64,000 nucleotides of DNA from Ornithinibacillus bavariensis (lineage in GTDB: Bacteria; Bacillota; Bacilli; Bacillales; Amphibacillaceae). The notes under the pieces were generated by a model. The model saw only the letters and a list, made by a program, of their open reading frames with translations, was not told where the DNA came from and searched no databases. The translations under genes were made by a program, and so were the position numbers. The DNA lies in assembly GCF_018333235.1 (NCBI RefSeq), contig NZ_BORP01000004.1:124001-188000 (forward strand), in the 5' to 3' direction. Shown one piece after another: positions 1-8,913 of the stretch; the first letter of the stretch is position 1, and the number at the start of each line of letters is the position of its first letter.

Positions 1-2
1 CG

Positions 3-128
3 TTAATCTTAACATCAATTGTTATTAGTTTTGGAATTACGAGCTTATTACTTGTTCTAAGCTATCGCACTGCAAAAGAGAATAATACTGATAATATGGA
101 AGAAATGAGGGGTGAATCGAATGAGTAA
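3..128 (+). CDS. mrpC: Mrp/Mnh Na+/H+ antiporter subunit C, C-terminal end (partial)
   Basis: Only the last 41 codons are in the window; the gene begins upstream of base 1. The visible part reads as one hydrophobic helix (LTSIVISFGITSLLLVLSYR) followed by a short polar tail rich in E, N and D, as at the end of MrpC (a NuoK-like membrane subunit). Its TAA stop at 126-128 lies inside the start region of mrpD, so the two are translationally overlapped. The identification rests on this tail and on the mrpD-E-F-G genes that follow. Confidence 0.75.
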   Translation, partial: LILTSIVISFGITSLLLVLSYRTAKENNTDNMEEMRGESNE

Positions 129-1602
129 TTTAGCAATTTTGCCGATTATCATCCCTATGTTATCCGGTATCATCGTTGCTTTTACGAATAAAAATGTGAA
201 ACGAACACGTATACTAACAAAGCTCTTTGTGATCATTAGTTTAATAGTAACAAGCTATGTTACCTATGTTGTTTTCACTGAGGGATCAATTATATTAGAA
301 ACTGGGGACTGGGTTGCACCATATGGAATTATTATGGTAGCCGATGAACTATCCATTATCCTGATTCTAACGACAAATATCATTGCAGCAACTGCAGCGT
401 TTTATGCACCACATTCCTTATCTTTAAAACAAGAAAACCATTATTTTTACACTTTCTTTTTCCTGTTAATTACCGGCGTATCTGGTGCATTTTTAACTGG
501 GGATTTATTTAACTTATTCGTATTCTTTGAAGTATTGTTAATGGCTTCATATGCACTAATCGTACTAGGTGGAGAACGGGTACAGCTTCGAGAGTCGATA
601 AAATATGTATTAATTAATCTATTTTCCTCGATGCTATTTGTCACAGCAGTTGCACTTCTATATGGGGTAGTTGGAACTGTTAATATGGCACAAATAGCAG
701 AACGGGTTGCAGAAGTTGATCAAAAAGGTATACTAACAACAATTGGTGTGTTATTATTCTTTGTTTTTGGGACAAAAGCTGCTCTATTTCCATTATATTA
801 CTGGCTACCAAGGCCATATATTGTACCAAATCCAGTTGTTTCTGCTTTATTTGGGGCTCTTTTAACAAAGGTCGGTATATACTCGATCCTTCGGGTGTTT
901 ACACTAATTTTTACACATCGTCCAGATATTACTCATGAAGCCTTTATATGGATTGCAGGTTTATCAATGTTATTTGGTGTAATCGGTGCTCTGTCTACGA
1001 ATAATATCAAACTAATCATTGCTTATAATATTATTCCTGCCATTGGATTCATCATTATGGGTATTGGAATTTTTAATAAAGATGCTCTTAGTGGTTCTAT
1101 CTATTATTTCGTACACGACATGATTATAAAGTCTGCCTTATTCTTATTGGTTGGCGTTATTTCTTATGTAGCAGGTACTTCCGATTTACGGAAAATGAAA
1201 GGGCTAATCCATTATTATCCTGTTTTAGGTTGGTTACTCTTTATCAGTGCCTTTGTCTTAGCAGGAATTCCACCATTCAGTGGGTTTATTGGGAAATTAC
1301 TTCTACTAAAAGGTGCTCTATCCAATGATGAGGTTGCGATTACCATTATTGCATTACTTTCAAGCCTTTTAATCCTCTACTCTGTAATGAAAATATTTAT
1401 TCGTGGCTTTTGGGGTGAAAAGGATGCAACCTTTAGTTTGACAAAGAAACCGGCACAAGGGCAAATCATCCCTATCGTTTGTTTATTAGCAGTATCTGTG
1501 TTTCTCGGTATAGGTGCTGAATATGTGTATCCTGCCATTGATGGTATCGCAGAATATTTACTTGATCCCGAAATCTATATAGATTCTGTGTTAAAGGAGT
1601 AA
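121..1602 (+). CDS. mrpD: Mrp/Mnh Na+/H+ antiporter subunit D
   Basis: A large membrane subunit (493 aa, about 14 hydrophobic segments) of the hetero-oligomeric Mrp cation/proton antiporter, homologous to the proton-pumping NuoM/NuoN subunits of complex I. Family hallmarks are visible: the membrane glutamate in FFEVLLMASYAL and the lysines in FGTKAALFP and LLTKVGIY, which in this family form the proton path. The ATG at 121 is preferred over the in-frame GTG at 112, because AGGGG sits 8 nt upstream of the ATG and overlaps the GTG. The gene follows mrpC with overlap and precedes mrpEFG in one operon. Expected role: Na+ export, pH homeostasis and salt tolerance. Confidence 0.95.
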   Translation: MSNLAILPIIIPMLSGIIVAFTNKNVKRTRILTKLFVIISLIVTSYVTYVVFTEGSIILETGDWVAPYGIIMVADELSIILILTTNIIAATAAFYAPHSLSLKQENHYFYTFFFLLITGVSGAFLTGDLFNLFVFFEVLLMASYALIVLGGERVQLRESIKYVLINLFSSMLFVTAVALLYGVVGTVNMAQIAERVAEVDQKGILTTIGVLLFFVFGTKAALFPLYYWLPRPYIVPNPVVSALFGALLTKVGIYSILRVFTLIFTHRPDITHEAFIWIAGLSMLFGVIGALSTNNIKLIIAYNIIPAIGFIIMGIGIFNKDALSGSIYYFVHDMIIKSALFLLVGVISYVAGTSDLRKMKGLIHYYPVLGWLLFISAFVLAGIPPFSGFIGKLLLLKGALSNDEVAITIIALLSSLLILYSVMKIFIRGFWGEKDATFSLTKKPAQGQIIPIVCLLAVSVFLGIGAEYVYPAIDGIAEYLLDPEIYIDSVLKE

Positions 1603-1608
1603 TCGACT

Positions 1609-2085
1609 ATGGCGTTTCAAATCGTAATTAATATTATTATTGCAATAATGTGGATGTTTTTAAGTGAATCCTATACCTTTCCAAGCTTCATTGCCGGGTT
1701 TATTTGGGGATTTTTGTTAGTACTCTTATTAAACCGATTTTTTTCAGCTAATTTTTACGGAAGACGTGTTATGAAAATTATTAAACTAATGCTGATTTTC
1801 ATAAGAGAATTACTCCTATCCAATTTAAGTATTTTAAAGCTTGTTTATACGCCAAAGCCAGAAATTGAACCAGGAATATTCGCTTTACCGCTTGAAGTGA
1901 AGAGCAATTGGGAAATAACCTTATTGGCACATCTTATTACGCTTACACCTGGGACGCTTTCTGTTGCTATATCCGATGATAGTAAGACTTTATATATTCA
2001 TGCAATGGATATTGACGAAGTAAATAAATCTGTTAAAGACATAAAGGATAGCTTTGAAAAAGCAATCCTGGAGGTGACTAGATAG
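1609..2085 (+). CDS. mrpE: Mrp/Mnh Na+/H+ antiporter subunit E
   Basis: A small subunit (158 aa) of the Mrp complex. Two N-terminal hydrophobic helices (roughly residues 1-45) and a third near 55-75 are followed by a soluble domain with the conserved stretch ITLTPGTLSVAISDD, typical of MrpE/MnhE. A strong ribosome site, AAAGGAG, lies 9 nt before the ATG, and the gene starts 6 nt after mrpD. Its TAG stop directly abuts the mrpF ATG, so translational coupling is likely. MrpE is needed for assembly or full activity of the antiporter rather than being a transporter alone. Confidence 0.93.
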   Translation: MAFQIVINIIIAIMWMFLSESYTFPSFIAGFIWGFLLVLLLNRFFSANFYGRRVMKIIKLMLIFIRELLLSNLSILKLVYTPKPEIEPGIFALPLEVKSNWEITLLAHLITLTPGTLSVAISDDSKTLYIHAMDIDEVNKSVKDIKDSFEKAILEVTR

Positions 2086-2397
2086 ATGAAGGCTGCAATT
2101 CAGTTAACTGAAAATATAATTGAAATTACCGTTATCGGCTGTTCGATAATTATAGCAATATCCCTTGTACTACTTTTATATCGAATTTTAAAAGGACCGA
2201 CAAATCCAGATCGTGCCGTAGGCCTTGACACAATTGGTATTAATTTAATGGCCTTGACCGGATTAATAGCTATTTACCTCTCAACACCGTATTTAAATGA
2301 TATCGTCTTATTAGTAGGTATAATAGGGTTTTTAGGGACACTAGCAACAGCAAAATATGTGGAAAAGGGTGTTATCATTGACCGGGACATGGATTGA
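2086..2397 (+). CDS. mrpF: Mrp/Mnh Na+/H+ antiporter subunit F
   Basis: A 103-aa protein with three hydrophobic segments (about 12-32, 46-65 and 69-88) and the family-typical loop LKGPTNPDRAVGLDTI between the first and second. The ribosome site GGAGGTGA is within the end of mrpE. The N-terminus is a few residues longer than in common MrpF proteins, but no better start is visible. The 3' end overlaps mrpG in another frame. Structural subunit of the Mrp antiporter. Confidence 0.92.
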   Translation: MKAAIQLTENIIEITVIGCSIIIAISLVLLLYRILKGPTNPDRAVGLDTIGINLMALTGLIAIYLSTPYLNDIVLLVGIIGFLGTLATAKYVEKGVIIDRDMD

Positions 2398-2743
2398 TCT
2401 AGTAATAAATATAATTATTATATTATTTTTGGTTATTGGCGCTTTCATTACACTGTCAGCTTCCATTGGTATTATTCGCTTTCCCGATATTTATACAAGA
2501 TTACATGCAGCAACCAAGGCTTCTACATTAGGTGTTGCCTTTATATTAATAGGTGCATTTATCTATCTATACGCAAAAGAAGGTATCATAAGTGGAAAAC
2601 TACTAATTGGAATTATTTTCATAATGATAACAGCTCCAGTATCCGCCCATATGATTGGAAGAGCGGCACATCACAGTGGTATAAAGCCGATTACGAAAAA
2701 TCGCACAGATGCTTATGAGGAAGCAATACAAGAACGTAATTAG
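2378..2743 (+). CDS. mrpG: Mrp/Mnh Na+/H+ antiporter subunit G
   Basis: The last gene of the mrp operon. Three hydrophobic segments surround the family signature LSASIGIIRFPDIYTRLHAA, unmistakable for MrpG/PhaG. I chose the TTG at 2378: AAAAGGG lies 8 nt upstream, and the resulting N-terminus (LTGTWIDLVIN) lines up with known MrpG proteins. The alternative ATG at 2357 would add 7 residues and lacks a clear ribosome site. Either start overlaps the end of mrpF (20 or 41 nt). A stem-loop with a T-rich tail follows about 20 nt downstream, ending the operon. Confidence 0.9.
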   Translation: MTGTWIDLVINIIIILFLVIGAFITLSASIGIIRFPDIYTRLHAATKASTLGVAFILIGAFIYLYAKEGIISGKLLIGIIFIMITAPVSAHMIGRAAHHSGIKPITKNRTDAYEEAIQERN

Positions 2744-2763
2744 ATCATAAAATTTAGGATAAT

Positions 2764-2810
2764 ATACTCGTCATCTAACTTTCAAGAGGTGGCGAGTATT
2801 TCTTTATTTT
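2764..2810 (+). terminator. Rho-independent terminator of the mrp operon
   Basis: ATACTCGTCA (2764-2773) pairs with TGGCGAGTAT (2790-2799) with one G-U pair. The T-rich tail TTCTTTATTTT follows. It lies 20 nt after the mrpG stop. Confidence 0.75.
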
Positions 2811-2911
2811 GATGCTCGTATTTGTTTTTCATGGACAGACACAAGACACGCTTCGACGACATAGTGTGTTTATATAGGCTAAAGCCCAGCCTAGGCAGGA
2901 GGTGTATGTGT

Positions 2912-3625
2912 TTGTCCGGAATCATGAGTGTCCTTGCATTGCTAATCAAGGAAGCGCTATTCTTTGTCTCTTACGTAAAAAATCACGCATTCCCACAGCC
3001 CCTCTCATCACAGGAGGAAGCAAAATATATTGAGGAAATGCAAAACGGGAGTGAAGAAGCAAGAAATAAGCTAATTGAGCATAACTTAAGACTTGTCGCA
3101 CACATAGTTAAGAAATTTGAAAATACAGGGGAAGATATGGAAGACTTAATCTCTATTGGTACCATAGGATTGATAAAAGGAATCGAGAGCTTCTCTGTTG
3201 GAAAAGGAACGAAACTTGCTACTTATGCAGCACGCTGTATCGAAAATGAAATATTGATGCATTTACGGGCTCTAAAAAAAGTTAAAAAGGATGTTTCTTT
3301 ACATGACCCTATAGGGCAAGACAAAGAGGGAAATGAGATAAGTTTAATCGATATTTTAGAAGCTGAGAATGAAAATGTTATTGAGTACATCCAATTAAAT
3401 ATGGAAATCGAAAAAATGCAGGATTATTTTTCCATTCTAGATAAACGCGAAAAGGAAGTAATTATTTATCGTTATGGATTGAATAATAAGAAAGAATTAA
3501 CCCAGCGAGAAATCGCTAAAAAACTAAATATTTCCAGAAGCTATGTTTCCAGAATAGAAAAGCGGGCTTTAATGAAAGTCTTTCATGAGTATTACCGTAA
3601 GGAACGTAAAGGATATCAAAATTAG
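2912..3625 (+). CDS. sigK: RNA polymerase sporulation sigma factor sigma-K (pro-sigma-K)
   Basis: The late mother-cell sigma factor that drives coat and cortex genes. Region 2 ([36 protein letters not shown]) and the region 4 helix-turn-helix ([20 protein letters not shown]) are intact. A hydrophobic pro-sequence of about 20 residues precedes FFVS/YVKN, the context cleaved by SpoIVFB in B. subtilis. I chose TTG 2912, 9 nt after AGGAGG; the frame stays open back to 2822, but the upstream part has no family match. The 237-aa length fits pro-sigma-K. The gene is continuous, without the skin-type interruption of B. subtilis. A weak sigma-K-like site (AC at 2841, CATAGTGT at 2860-2867) suggests autoregulation; that is inference. 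Confidence 0.95.
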   Translation: MSGIMSVLALLIKEALFFVSYVKNHAFPQPLSSQEEAKYIEEMQNGSEEARNKLIEHNLRLVAHIVKKFENTGEDMEDLISIGTIGLIKGIESFSVGKGTKLATYAARCIENEILMHLRALKKVKKDVSLHDPIGQDKEGNEISLIDILEAENENVIEYIQLNMEIEKMQDYFSILDKREKEVIIYRYGLNNKKELTQREIAKKLNISRSYVSRIEKRALMKVFHEYYRKERKGYQN

Positions 3626-3639
3626 CCAATAGTTAGCAC

Positions 3640-3670
3640 ATGGCATTCGCATAGATTGAGCGAGTGCCAT
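3640..3670 (+). terminator. Stem-loop downstream of sigK
   Basis: ATGGCATTCGC (3640-3650) pairs with GCGAGTGCCAT (3660-3670) with one wobble pair. The tail is AT-rich rather than a clean T-run, so termination efficiency is uncertain. It separates sigK from the convergent mtnN. Confidence 0.5.
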
Positions 3671-3680
3671 AATTATAAAA

Positions 3681-3722
3681 ATTATAAAAAAGAGATATAA
3701 GGGCAACCCTTACATCTCTTTT
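3681..3722 (-). terminator. Rho-independent terminator of mtnN
   Basis: AAGAGATATAAGGG (3690-3703) and CCCTTACATCTCTT (3707-3720) form a long stem with a 3-nt loop. On the minus strand it is followed by a T-run. The stem includes the mtnN stop codon. Confidence 0.8.
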
Positions 3723-4399
3723 AACATATGCATAATCATTTCTGAGGCATTTTTAGCAGCTTTTTCTAAAAAGGCATCAAAGGATATTGACGATTCCTTT
3801 CCTGCTATATCCGAAAGTGCACGAATAACTACAAATGGGCAACCATATTGGTGACATACTTGTGCAATCGCAGCTGCTTCCATTTCTGATGCTATCATGT
3901 TCGGAAATTTGCTACGAACATCCTTGACGCGTTCTGGATCCTCCATAAAGGAATCACCTGTTGCGATTAAGCCAATTTCACCGTTTATGTCTATCGTTTC
4001 AATTGAATGAATGGCACTTTTTACTAAATCTGGATCTGACTTAAATGTTGGAGGCATTCCTGGTACTTGTCCATATGCATAGTCAAAGGCAGTCACATCA
4101 ACATCATGGTGAACAACCTCAGAGGATACTACAACATCTCCGACCTCTAAGTTTGAGGAAAAACCACCTGCGGAGCCTGTATTAATAATACAGACTGGTG
4201 AAAATCGTTCTAATAAAATGGTAGTGCTCATCGCTGCATTTACTTTTCCAATACCTGATTTAAGTAATACAACATCCTTGTTGTTTAATTTGCCTTTAAT
4301 AAATAGACTATTTGCTATCGTTGTTTCCTCTTTATCTGTCATTTCATTTTTTAATAGCTCAATTTCTTCATCCATTGCTCCGATGAGTCCAATTGTCAT
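3710..4399 (-). CDS. mtnN: 5'-methylthioadenosine/S-adenosylhomocysteine nucleosidase
   Basis: Hydrolyses MTA and S-adenosylhomocysteine to adenine plus the thioribose or ribose moiety, feeding methionine salvage and detoxifying SAH. At 229 aa it has the full family length. Visible motifs: the N-terminal [13 protein letters not shown] with a catalytic glutamate, the nucleoside-binding [11 protein letters not shown], and the catalytic aspartate in RALSDIAG. The ribosome site GGGAGG lies 8 nt before the ATG. It is the last gene of the greA-yrrS-mtnN stretch, as in B. subtilis. Confidence 0.96.
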   Translation of the reverse strand: MTIGLIGAMDEEIELLKNEMTDKEETTIANSLFIKGKLNNKDVVLLKSGIGKVNAAMSTTILLERFSPVCIINTGSAGGFSSNLEVGDVVVSSEVVHHDVDVTAFDYAYGQVPGMPPTFKSDPDLVKSAIHSIETIDINGEIGLIATGDSFMEDPERVKDVRSKFPNMIASEMEAAAIAQVCHQYGCPFVVIRALSDIAGKESSISFDAFLEKAAKNASEMIMHMLKEM

Positions 4400-4431
4400 G
4401 ATGATTTCCTCCCGAAATAGTACTATACGTC

Positions 4432-5106
4432 TTATTTTTTATCGTTATTCTTTAGTCGTTCAACTAATGTAGGCTGCCATCCTTGATTATCAATCCAGCT
4501 TATATATACACGATATATCTCTGATTCGGCTTTATTAGTTACGGTTCCTATTGCCTTTTGGTCTCCGCCATTTCCTATGAACCAGGTAATCATATCCCCT
4601 TCTGCAAGTCCTGTAGCTAATCGAATAGCCTGCTCCATTTCCTTCCAATCTTGAGAGTCATCATCAAATTGGGTGGTATGTGGTCCTGTTTGATTGGTAC
4701 CGATTGGGGACCAGTTTGCTGTATATGCCTCTATGACATTATCACTACTATCTATTGGATTTGCTGGTTCTGTTTCTACATTTTCATTTGCAAAACTTTC
4801 ATCAGTTTTATCTGTATCATTTTCATTGGATTGCGATGATTCTTCTTGGTTTTGAGAGGAGTTTTGTTCTGTATCCTCAGTTTCATCATCCGTAGTACCT
4901 GCGTCGTTATCTGCTGTCTTATCGTCTACAGTTGTTTTAGGTGCTGCAATATCATCTTTTGGTTCTTTGTCAGGTCCAAAAATCCATAAACCAATGAGAA
5001 ATACAACAAGAAAACTAGCAACAATGATTAATGTAGAGATTAGCTTTGTATTTTTTCGTCTTTTTTCAAATTTATTAACTCGACTATTTCTATCAAAACT
5101 ACTCAT
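4432..5106 (-). CDS. yrrS: YrrS-type DUF1510 membrane-anchored protein
   Basis: A 224-aa protein with a basic N-terminus, one transmembrane helix at about residues 23-44, and a low-complexity linker rich in D, E, T, N and Q (about 50-120). A compact C-terminal DUF1510-like domain follows ([20 protein letters not shown], then [18 protein letters not shown]). The layout implies a single-pass protein with an extracellular domain. Function is unknown. In B. subtilis yrrS sits between the penicillin-binding protein gene pbpI and mtnN; here pbpI is absent and greA precedes it directly. Confidence 0.85.
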   Translation of the reverse strand: MSSFDRNSRVNKFEKRRKNTKLISTLIIVASFLVVFLIGLWIFGPDKEPKDDIAAPKTTVDDKTADNDAGTTDDETEDTEQNSSQNQEESSQSNENDTDKTDESFANENVETEPANPIDSSDNVIEAYTANWSPIGTNQTGPHTTQFDDDSQDWKEMEQAIRLATGLAEGDMITWFIGNGGDQKAIGTVTNKAESEIYRVYISWIDNQGWQPTLVERLKNNDKK

Positions 5107-5224
5107 TTCCTCTTCCCTCCCTATGTATACCTTATTATAGTACCATAAATTATATGCTACTAATTATATCAAATACGTTACCATCTATGCTTAAGAAGAT
5201 ATTCTTGCAAGACGTGGTAGAGAA

Positions 5225-5252
5225 AATTGAAAAGCGGGGTATTCCCCCGCTT
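5225..5252 (-). terminator. Rho-independent terminator of greA
   Basis: AAGCGGGG (5232-5239) pairs with CCCCGCTT (5245-5252). On the minus strand TTTTCAATTTT follows. It lies just past the greA stop. Confidence 0.8.
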
Positions 5253-5260
5253 CTAGTGTG

Positions 5261-5737
5261 TTATTCAACATTTACTATTTTTACCTGAATCTCTCCACCA
5301 GGAGTTGCAACCGATACTTCTTCACCAACCTCATGGCCTAATAAGCTTTTAGCCATTGGAGAGTCATTGGAAATTTTCCCTTCAAATGGATCTGCTTCTG
5401 CACTACCTACGATTGTATATGTTTCTTCTTCACCGTCTGGTAATTCCTTAAAGGTAACAGCTTTACCTAGTGACACCATATTAGGATTTAAATTATCATT
5501 TTCAATAATAACGGCATTGCGGATCATTTTTTCTACCTGAGCAATACGAGACTCAACAAATGCTTGTTCATCCTTTGCTGCATCATATTCAGAGTTCTCA
5601 GAGAGGTCACCAAAACCACGCGCGACTTTAATTCTTTCTACTACCTCTTGTCTGCGTTCTGTTTTTAAATAGAGAAGCTCTTGTTCTAATTTCTCTTTCC
5701 CCTCTTGTGTCATATAATAACTTTTTTCTACAGCCAT
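5261..5737 (-). CDS. greA: Transcription elongation factor GreA
   Basis: Rescues backtracked RNA polymerase by stimulating transcript cleavage in the secondary channel. The 158-aa protein has the N-terminal coiled coil (about residues 10-75) with the acidic tip region [16 protein letters not shown], and a C-terminal FKBP-like domain ending in [17 protein letters not shown] chose the ATG at 5737 ([13 protein letters not shown]), preceded by AAGGAG at 9 nt; an in-frame TTG three codons upstream falls within the ribosome site. A perfect CAAGCTA/TAGCTTG hairpin lies in the 121-nt leader between udk and greA. Confidence 0.97.
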   Translation of the reverse strand: MAVEKSYYMTQEGKEKLEQELLYLKTERRQEVVERIKVARGFGDLSENSEYDAAKDEQAFVESRIAQVEKMIRNAVIIENDNLNPNMVSLGKAVTFKELPDGEEETYTIVGSAEADPFEGKISNDSPMAKSLLGHEVGEEVSVATPGGEIQVKIVNVE

Positions 5738-5858
5738 TAAAAACAACTCCTTTTTCTATCTACTGCTAGATCAAGCTATTTATTAGCTTGGCAATATAAG
5801 TACTAAAAAATATAGCCATTTTAAAAGTATACTATCCATAACTATGGCAGAAATCACC

Positions 5859-6518
5859 TTAATTTTCAATACTTTTCTTCAAACTATTTTCATTATTTTT
5901 TGACAATATCTTTTCGATTTTTGTCGCCATGATATCAATTGCTACATGATTTTCTCCGCCTTCAGGAATAATGATATCCGCATAGCGCTTTGTCGGTTCA
6001 ACAAATTGGAGATGCATTGGACGTACCGCATTTAAATATTGATCGATTACAGAATCTAAGGTTCTTCCTCTCTCTTTAATGTCTCTCAGTAATCGCCGGA
6101 TAATGCGCAGATCAGCGTCCGTATCCACAAATACCTTTATATCCATTAAATCGACTAATCGCGGATCCTCTAAGATAAGGATTCCTTCTAGTATAATAAC
6201 GTCCTTTGGTTCTACTAATATAGTCTCTTTTGATCGATTATGGACTTTGTAATCATATACCGGCTTTTCGATTTGCTGACGATTTAATAATTTATGTACA
6301 TGTTTAATTAATAAATCATTATCAAATGCCAATGGATGATCATAATTTGTCTTTAATCTTTCTTCAAAGGGTAAATGACTCTGATCTTTATAATAATAAT
6401 CTTGTTCAATTACAAGAATTGTTTTGTCACTAAATTGCTGGCAGATGGATCTTGTTACAGATGTTTTACCACTTCCACTTCCACCTGCAACACCTATTAC
6501 TACTGGTTTATTTTGCAT
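5859..6518 (-). CDS. udk: Uridine kinase
   Basis: Phosphorylates uridine and cytidine in pyrimidine salvage. The 219-aa protein carries the P-loop GGSGSGKT near residue 12, the ILEGILIL strand, and the family sequence [20 protein letters not shown] with the lid arginines. The ribosome site GGAAGGGG precedes the ATG. Its start lies 18 nt after the trmR stop, so the two are probably cotranscribed, an arrangement kept in Bacillus. Confidence 0.96.
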   Translation of the reverse strand: MQNKPVVIGVAGGSGSGKTSVTRSICQQFSDKTILVIEQDYYYKDQSHLPFEERLKTNYDHPLAFDNDLLIKHVHKLLNRQQIEKPVYDYKVHNRSKETILVEPKDVIILEGILILEDPRLVDLMDIKVFVDTDADLRIIRRLLRDIKERGRTLDSVIDQYLNAVRPMHLQFVEPTKRYADIIIPEGGENHVAIDIMATKIEKILSKNNENSLKKSIEN

Positions 6519-6536
6519 TCCTATTCCCCTTCCTGA

Positions 6537-7175
6537 TTATTTTCTATAACTAATTGCTACTCCATCACCAATAGGTAGTATTGTTGTTATAAACATTGGA
6601 TGATTTGCCAGCCATTCATTATACACTCTTATTTTTTCAACCATTTTGGTATAGCGAGGATGCTCAAATGCTGGATCCATTACATACCCTCTAAATAGTA
6701 CATTATCAGTAATAATAAATCCATTTTTTGCGAGTAGTGGTGCTGCTAATTCAAAAAAATTTTTGTATTGTCCTTTTGCTGCATCAATAAAAATACATTC
6801 AAAAGTTTGCTCAGCATCTGCCAATTCGACTAACTTATCAAGTGCATCCCCGTAAAGCACATGAATACTATCTTGTTTACCTAATTTCGTTATATTTTCA
6901 ATTGCTTCCTGGTAACGTACATCATCTCGTTCTATTGTGGTAATGGTTGCTTCAGGGCAAGCCTCATTCATTCGTAAGGCGGAATAACCGATTGCTGTAC
7001 CGATTTCCAATATCCGTTGTGGTTTATTTAATCGAATTAATTGCATAAGAAAGTTAATTCCGATTGGATCCATAATCGGAATACGGTCTAATTTAGCCTT
7101 CTCTTCAAGTTCTTTCACCCATTTATCAGACTCTGGTAGATGTCTTAGTAAATATTCCTTTGAATGTTCTTCCAT
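6537..7175 (-). CDS. trmR: tRNA 5-hydroxyuridine methyltransferase (YrrM-type O-methyltransferase)
   Basis: A class I SAM-dependent O-methyltransferase of 212 aa. Motif I is ILEIGTAIGYSALRM (about 54-68), and the metal- or substrate-binding region is CIFIDAAKGQYKNFF. The B. subtilis ortholog YrrM (TrmR) methylates 5-hydroxyuridine at tRNA position 34 to give mo5U; that function is assigned from the family and the conserved mltG-yrrM-udk position. The ribosome site GAGGG lies 7 nt before the ATG. Confidence 0.9.
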   Translation of the reverse strand: MEEHSKEYLLRHLPESDKWVKELEEKAKLDRIPIMDPIGINFLMQLIRLNKPQRILEIGTAIGYSALRMNEACPEATITTIERDDVRYQEAIENITKLGKQDSIHVLYGDALDKLVELADAEQTFECIFIDAAKGQYKNFFELAAPLLAKNGFIITDNVLFRGYVMDPAFEHPRYTKMVEKIRVYNEWLANHPMFITTILPIGDGVAISYRK

Positions 7176-7264
7176 ATTATAACCCTCATTCGTACTTATC
7201 CTTATAGGATGTATAGTTTATGCAAAAATTACACTATCTAATTATAAGCCACTGTGCTTTTACC

Positions 7265-7301
7265 AAAAAAACGGGAAATGTGAATATTACTTCACACTTC
7301 C
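7265..7301 (-). terminator. Rho-independent terminator of mltG
   Basis: GGAAATGTGAA (7274-7284) pairs with TTCACACTTCC (7291-7301) with one wobble. A run of seven T follows on the minus strand (7265-7271). Confidence 0.8.
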
Positions 7302-7308
7302 TCCAAGT

Positions 7309-8424
7309 TTATTTAATGTATTCAGCTTTATAAGCATTATGCTCCTCTAGTGTCTTTGAATAGTAAATATTGCCTTGTCCATCATGCAAGAAATAATAGT
7401 AATCGGTTTCTTCTGGGTTGATTGCCGCTTCTAATGCATTCTCAGAGAAATTAGAAATTGGTCCAATTGGTAATCCATTAATTCGATACGTGTTAAATGG
7501 CGACTCTACTTTTGTATCAGAAATTAATACCTTGGCCTTATGTCCACCAATTGCATATAAAACAGTCGGATCCGTTTGTAGTCGCATTCCAACCTTTAAG
7601 CGATTATAGAAGATACCTGAAATTTTCTTACGTTGATCCTCCGTAACTGCTTCTTTCTCTACTACAGATGCCATCGTAACTGCTTCATGAATAGATAAGT
7701 CTTTTTCATCAATAGCATTTAAGTACTTGCCAACCACTTCTTGAGATTTATCCAGCATATTTTCTATAATTAATTCTATTGGAGGATTTTCTTCGTAGAA
7801 ATCATATGTTGCTGCGAATAAATAACCTTCTAAGGAATACCTTAATTCTGGGTTTAAAATATCCTCCGTTAATATTGGGTATTTCTGCATTAATTGCTTA
7901 ATGTACTCTGGATCACTTGCTTTATCAATAAAGTCCTTTTCCTTCATTGGTAATTTCTTAGCATATATAGCTGCAATCTCTTCAATCGTTAAACCTTCAG
8001 GAATGGTCACCCGGTAAACAGGTTCCTTAATAATACGTCCATTTTTTAATGATTCAATAATTTGGTCATAGGTCATGGATTTCGTAAACGTATACTTTCC
8101 TGCCTGAAACCCCGATTCATTTTTAAACTTTATATAAAAGCGAAATATAAGTCCATTTTTAATGATATCATTCTTCTCTAATATATCCGCAATATTAGAA
8201 GTCGAGGATCCCATAGGAATTTCAATCTGAACCCCTTTTTCATTTCCTGGGTCTACTGGCTTGAGAGCAGATTTAACGTATAAAAAGCCAGAAATTCCAC
8301 CAATTATTAGGATAATTAAAAGACATGAAATCACAATTGCTACTACCTTTCGTACGGTACGAGCTTCTTCTCCCCTAGCAATTAAATTATCTTTAAAACT
8401 ACCCTTATCTTTTCTATTAGACAT
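7309..8424 (-). CDS. mltG: Endolytic transglycosylase MltG (YrrL)
   Basis: A membrane-anchored lytic transglycosylase that cleaves nascent glycan strands and so limits their length. The 371-aa protein has a cytoplasmic basic N-terminus and one transmembrane helix (about 25-47), then a LysM-like portion (GLTIEEIAAIYAKKL) and the YceG catalytic domain. Visible catalytic elements are the glutamate in MASVVEKEAV and the conserved YNRLKVGMRLQTDPTVLYAIG. The second of two close ATGs (8424) is preferred, 7 nt after AGAGGGG. It follows ruvX-yrzB as in B. subtilis. Confidence 0.95.
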   Translation of the reverse strand: MSNRKDKGSFKDNLIARGEEARTVRKVVAIVISCLLIILIIGGISGFLYVKSALKPVDPGNEKGVQIEIPMGSSTSNIADILEKNDIIKNGLIFRFYIKFKNESGFQAGKYTFTKSMTYDQIIESLKNGRIIKEPVYRVTIPEGLTIEEIAAIYAKKLPMKEKDFIDKASDPEYIKQLMQKYPILTEDILNPELRYSLEGYLFAATYDFYEENPPIELIIENMLDKSQEVVGKYLNAIDEKDLSIHEAVTMASVVEKEAVTEDQRKKISGIFYNRLKVGMRLQTDPTVLYAIGGHKAKVLISDTKVESPFNTYRINGLPIGPISNFSENALEAAINPEETDYYYFLHDGQGNIYYSKTLEEHNAYKAEYIK

Positions 8425-8554
8425 AGTCATACCCCTCTCATCCGCTATATTATACTAAAAAAAGACATGATGTGCTAGGAGTTTATAGTAGCTAGTGATA
8501 AGGAAGGTAGAAAATAAATAGCAGTGCTCTTCTGAGTATTTCTCAATAGTTCTC

Positions 8555-8592
8555 AAAAAAATAGTAAGTGCAAGCTTACTGCACCTACTATT
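8555..8592 (-). terminator. Rho-independent terminator after yrzB
   Basis: AATAGTAAGTGCA (8560-8572) pairs with TGCACCTACTATT (8580-8592) with one mismatch. A T-run follows on the minus strand. It splits the alaS-yrzB group from mltG. Confidence 0.8.
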
Positions 8593-8611
8593 CCCATTTC
8601 TATAATTTTTA

Positions 8612-8896
8612 TTATTCGCTTAGCTCTTCCTCTTCAGCTAGCGTATTAAGCATTTCTTCAACGATTTCCCATTCTTCATCTGACTCTATAGCAAATAGGG
8701 ACAAATCATCGTCATCTTTTTCCTCATAACGGAAGGCATACACTTCTACTTCTTCATCATTGACTTGTTCTGCCGGTACTACTGCAATATAGGAGCTCCC
8801 GGTATCTTCGACGTCAAAGGTAAACAATACTTCAAATAAATTTTCAACACCATTTTCGTCTGGAATGATGATGCGCTCTTTTTCTTCAATAGCCAT
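8612..8896 (-). CDS. yrzB: DUF1292 domain protein YrzB
   Basis: A small, very acidic 94-aa protein of the DUF1292 family; its biochemical function is unknown. The family core is visible: IIIPDENGVENLFEVLFTF and the C-terminal acidic segment. The start is the ATG at 8896, 10 nt after AAAGGAG; an upstream ATG seven codons earlier sits directly on the ribosome site and is rejected. It lies 17 nt after ruvX in the conserved yrzL-ruvX-yrzB cluster. Confidence 0.9.
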   Translation of the reverse strand: MAIEEKERIIIPDENGVENLFEVLFTFDVEDTGSSYIAVVPAEQVNDEEVEVYAFRYEEKDDDDLSLFAIESDEEWEIVEEMLNTLAEEEELSE

Positions 8897-8913
8897 TAAA
8901 ATCATTCTCCTTT

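Noticed and set aside
2822-2911. N-terminal extension of sigK from the ATG at 2822
   Set aside because: No ribosome site and no family match; the AGGAGG at 2897 directs the TTG at 2912.
2912-3625. A skin-like element interrupting sigK
   Set aside because: The gene reads continuously from pro-sequence to region 4.
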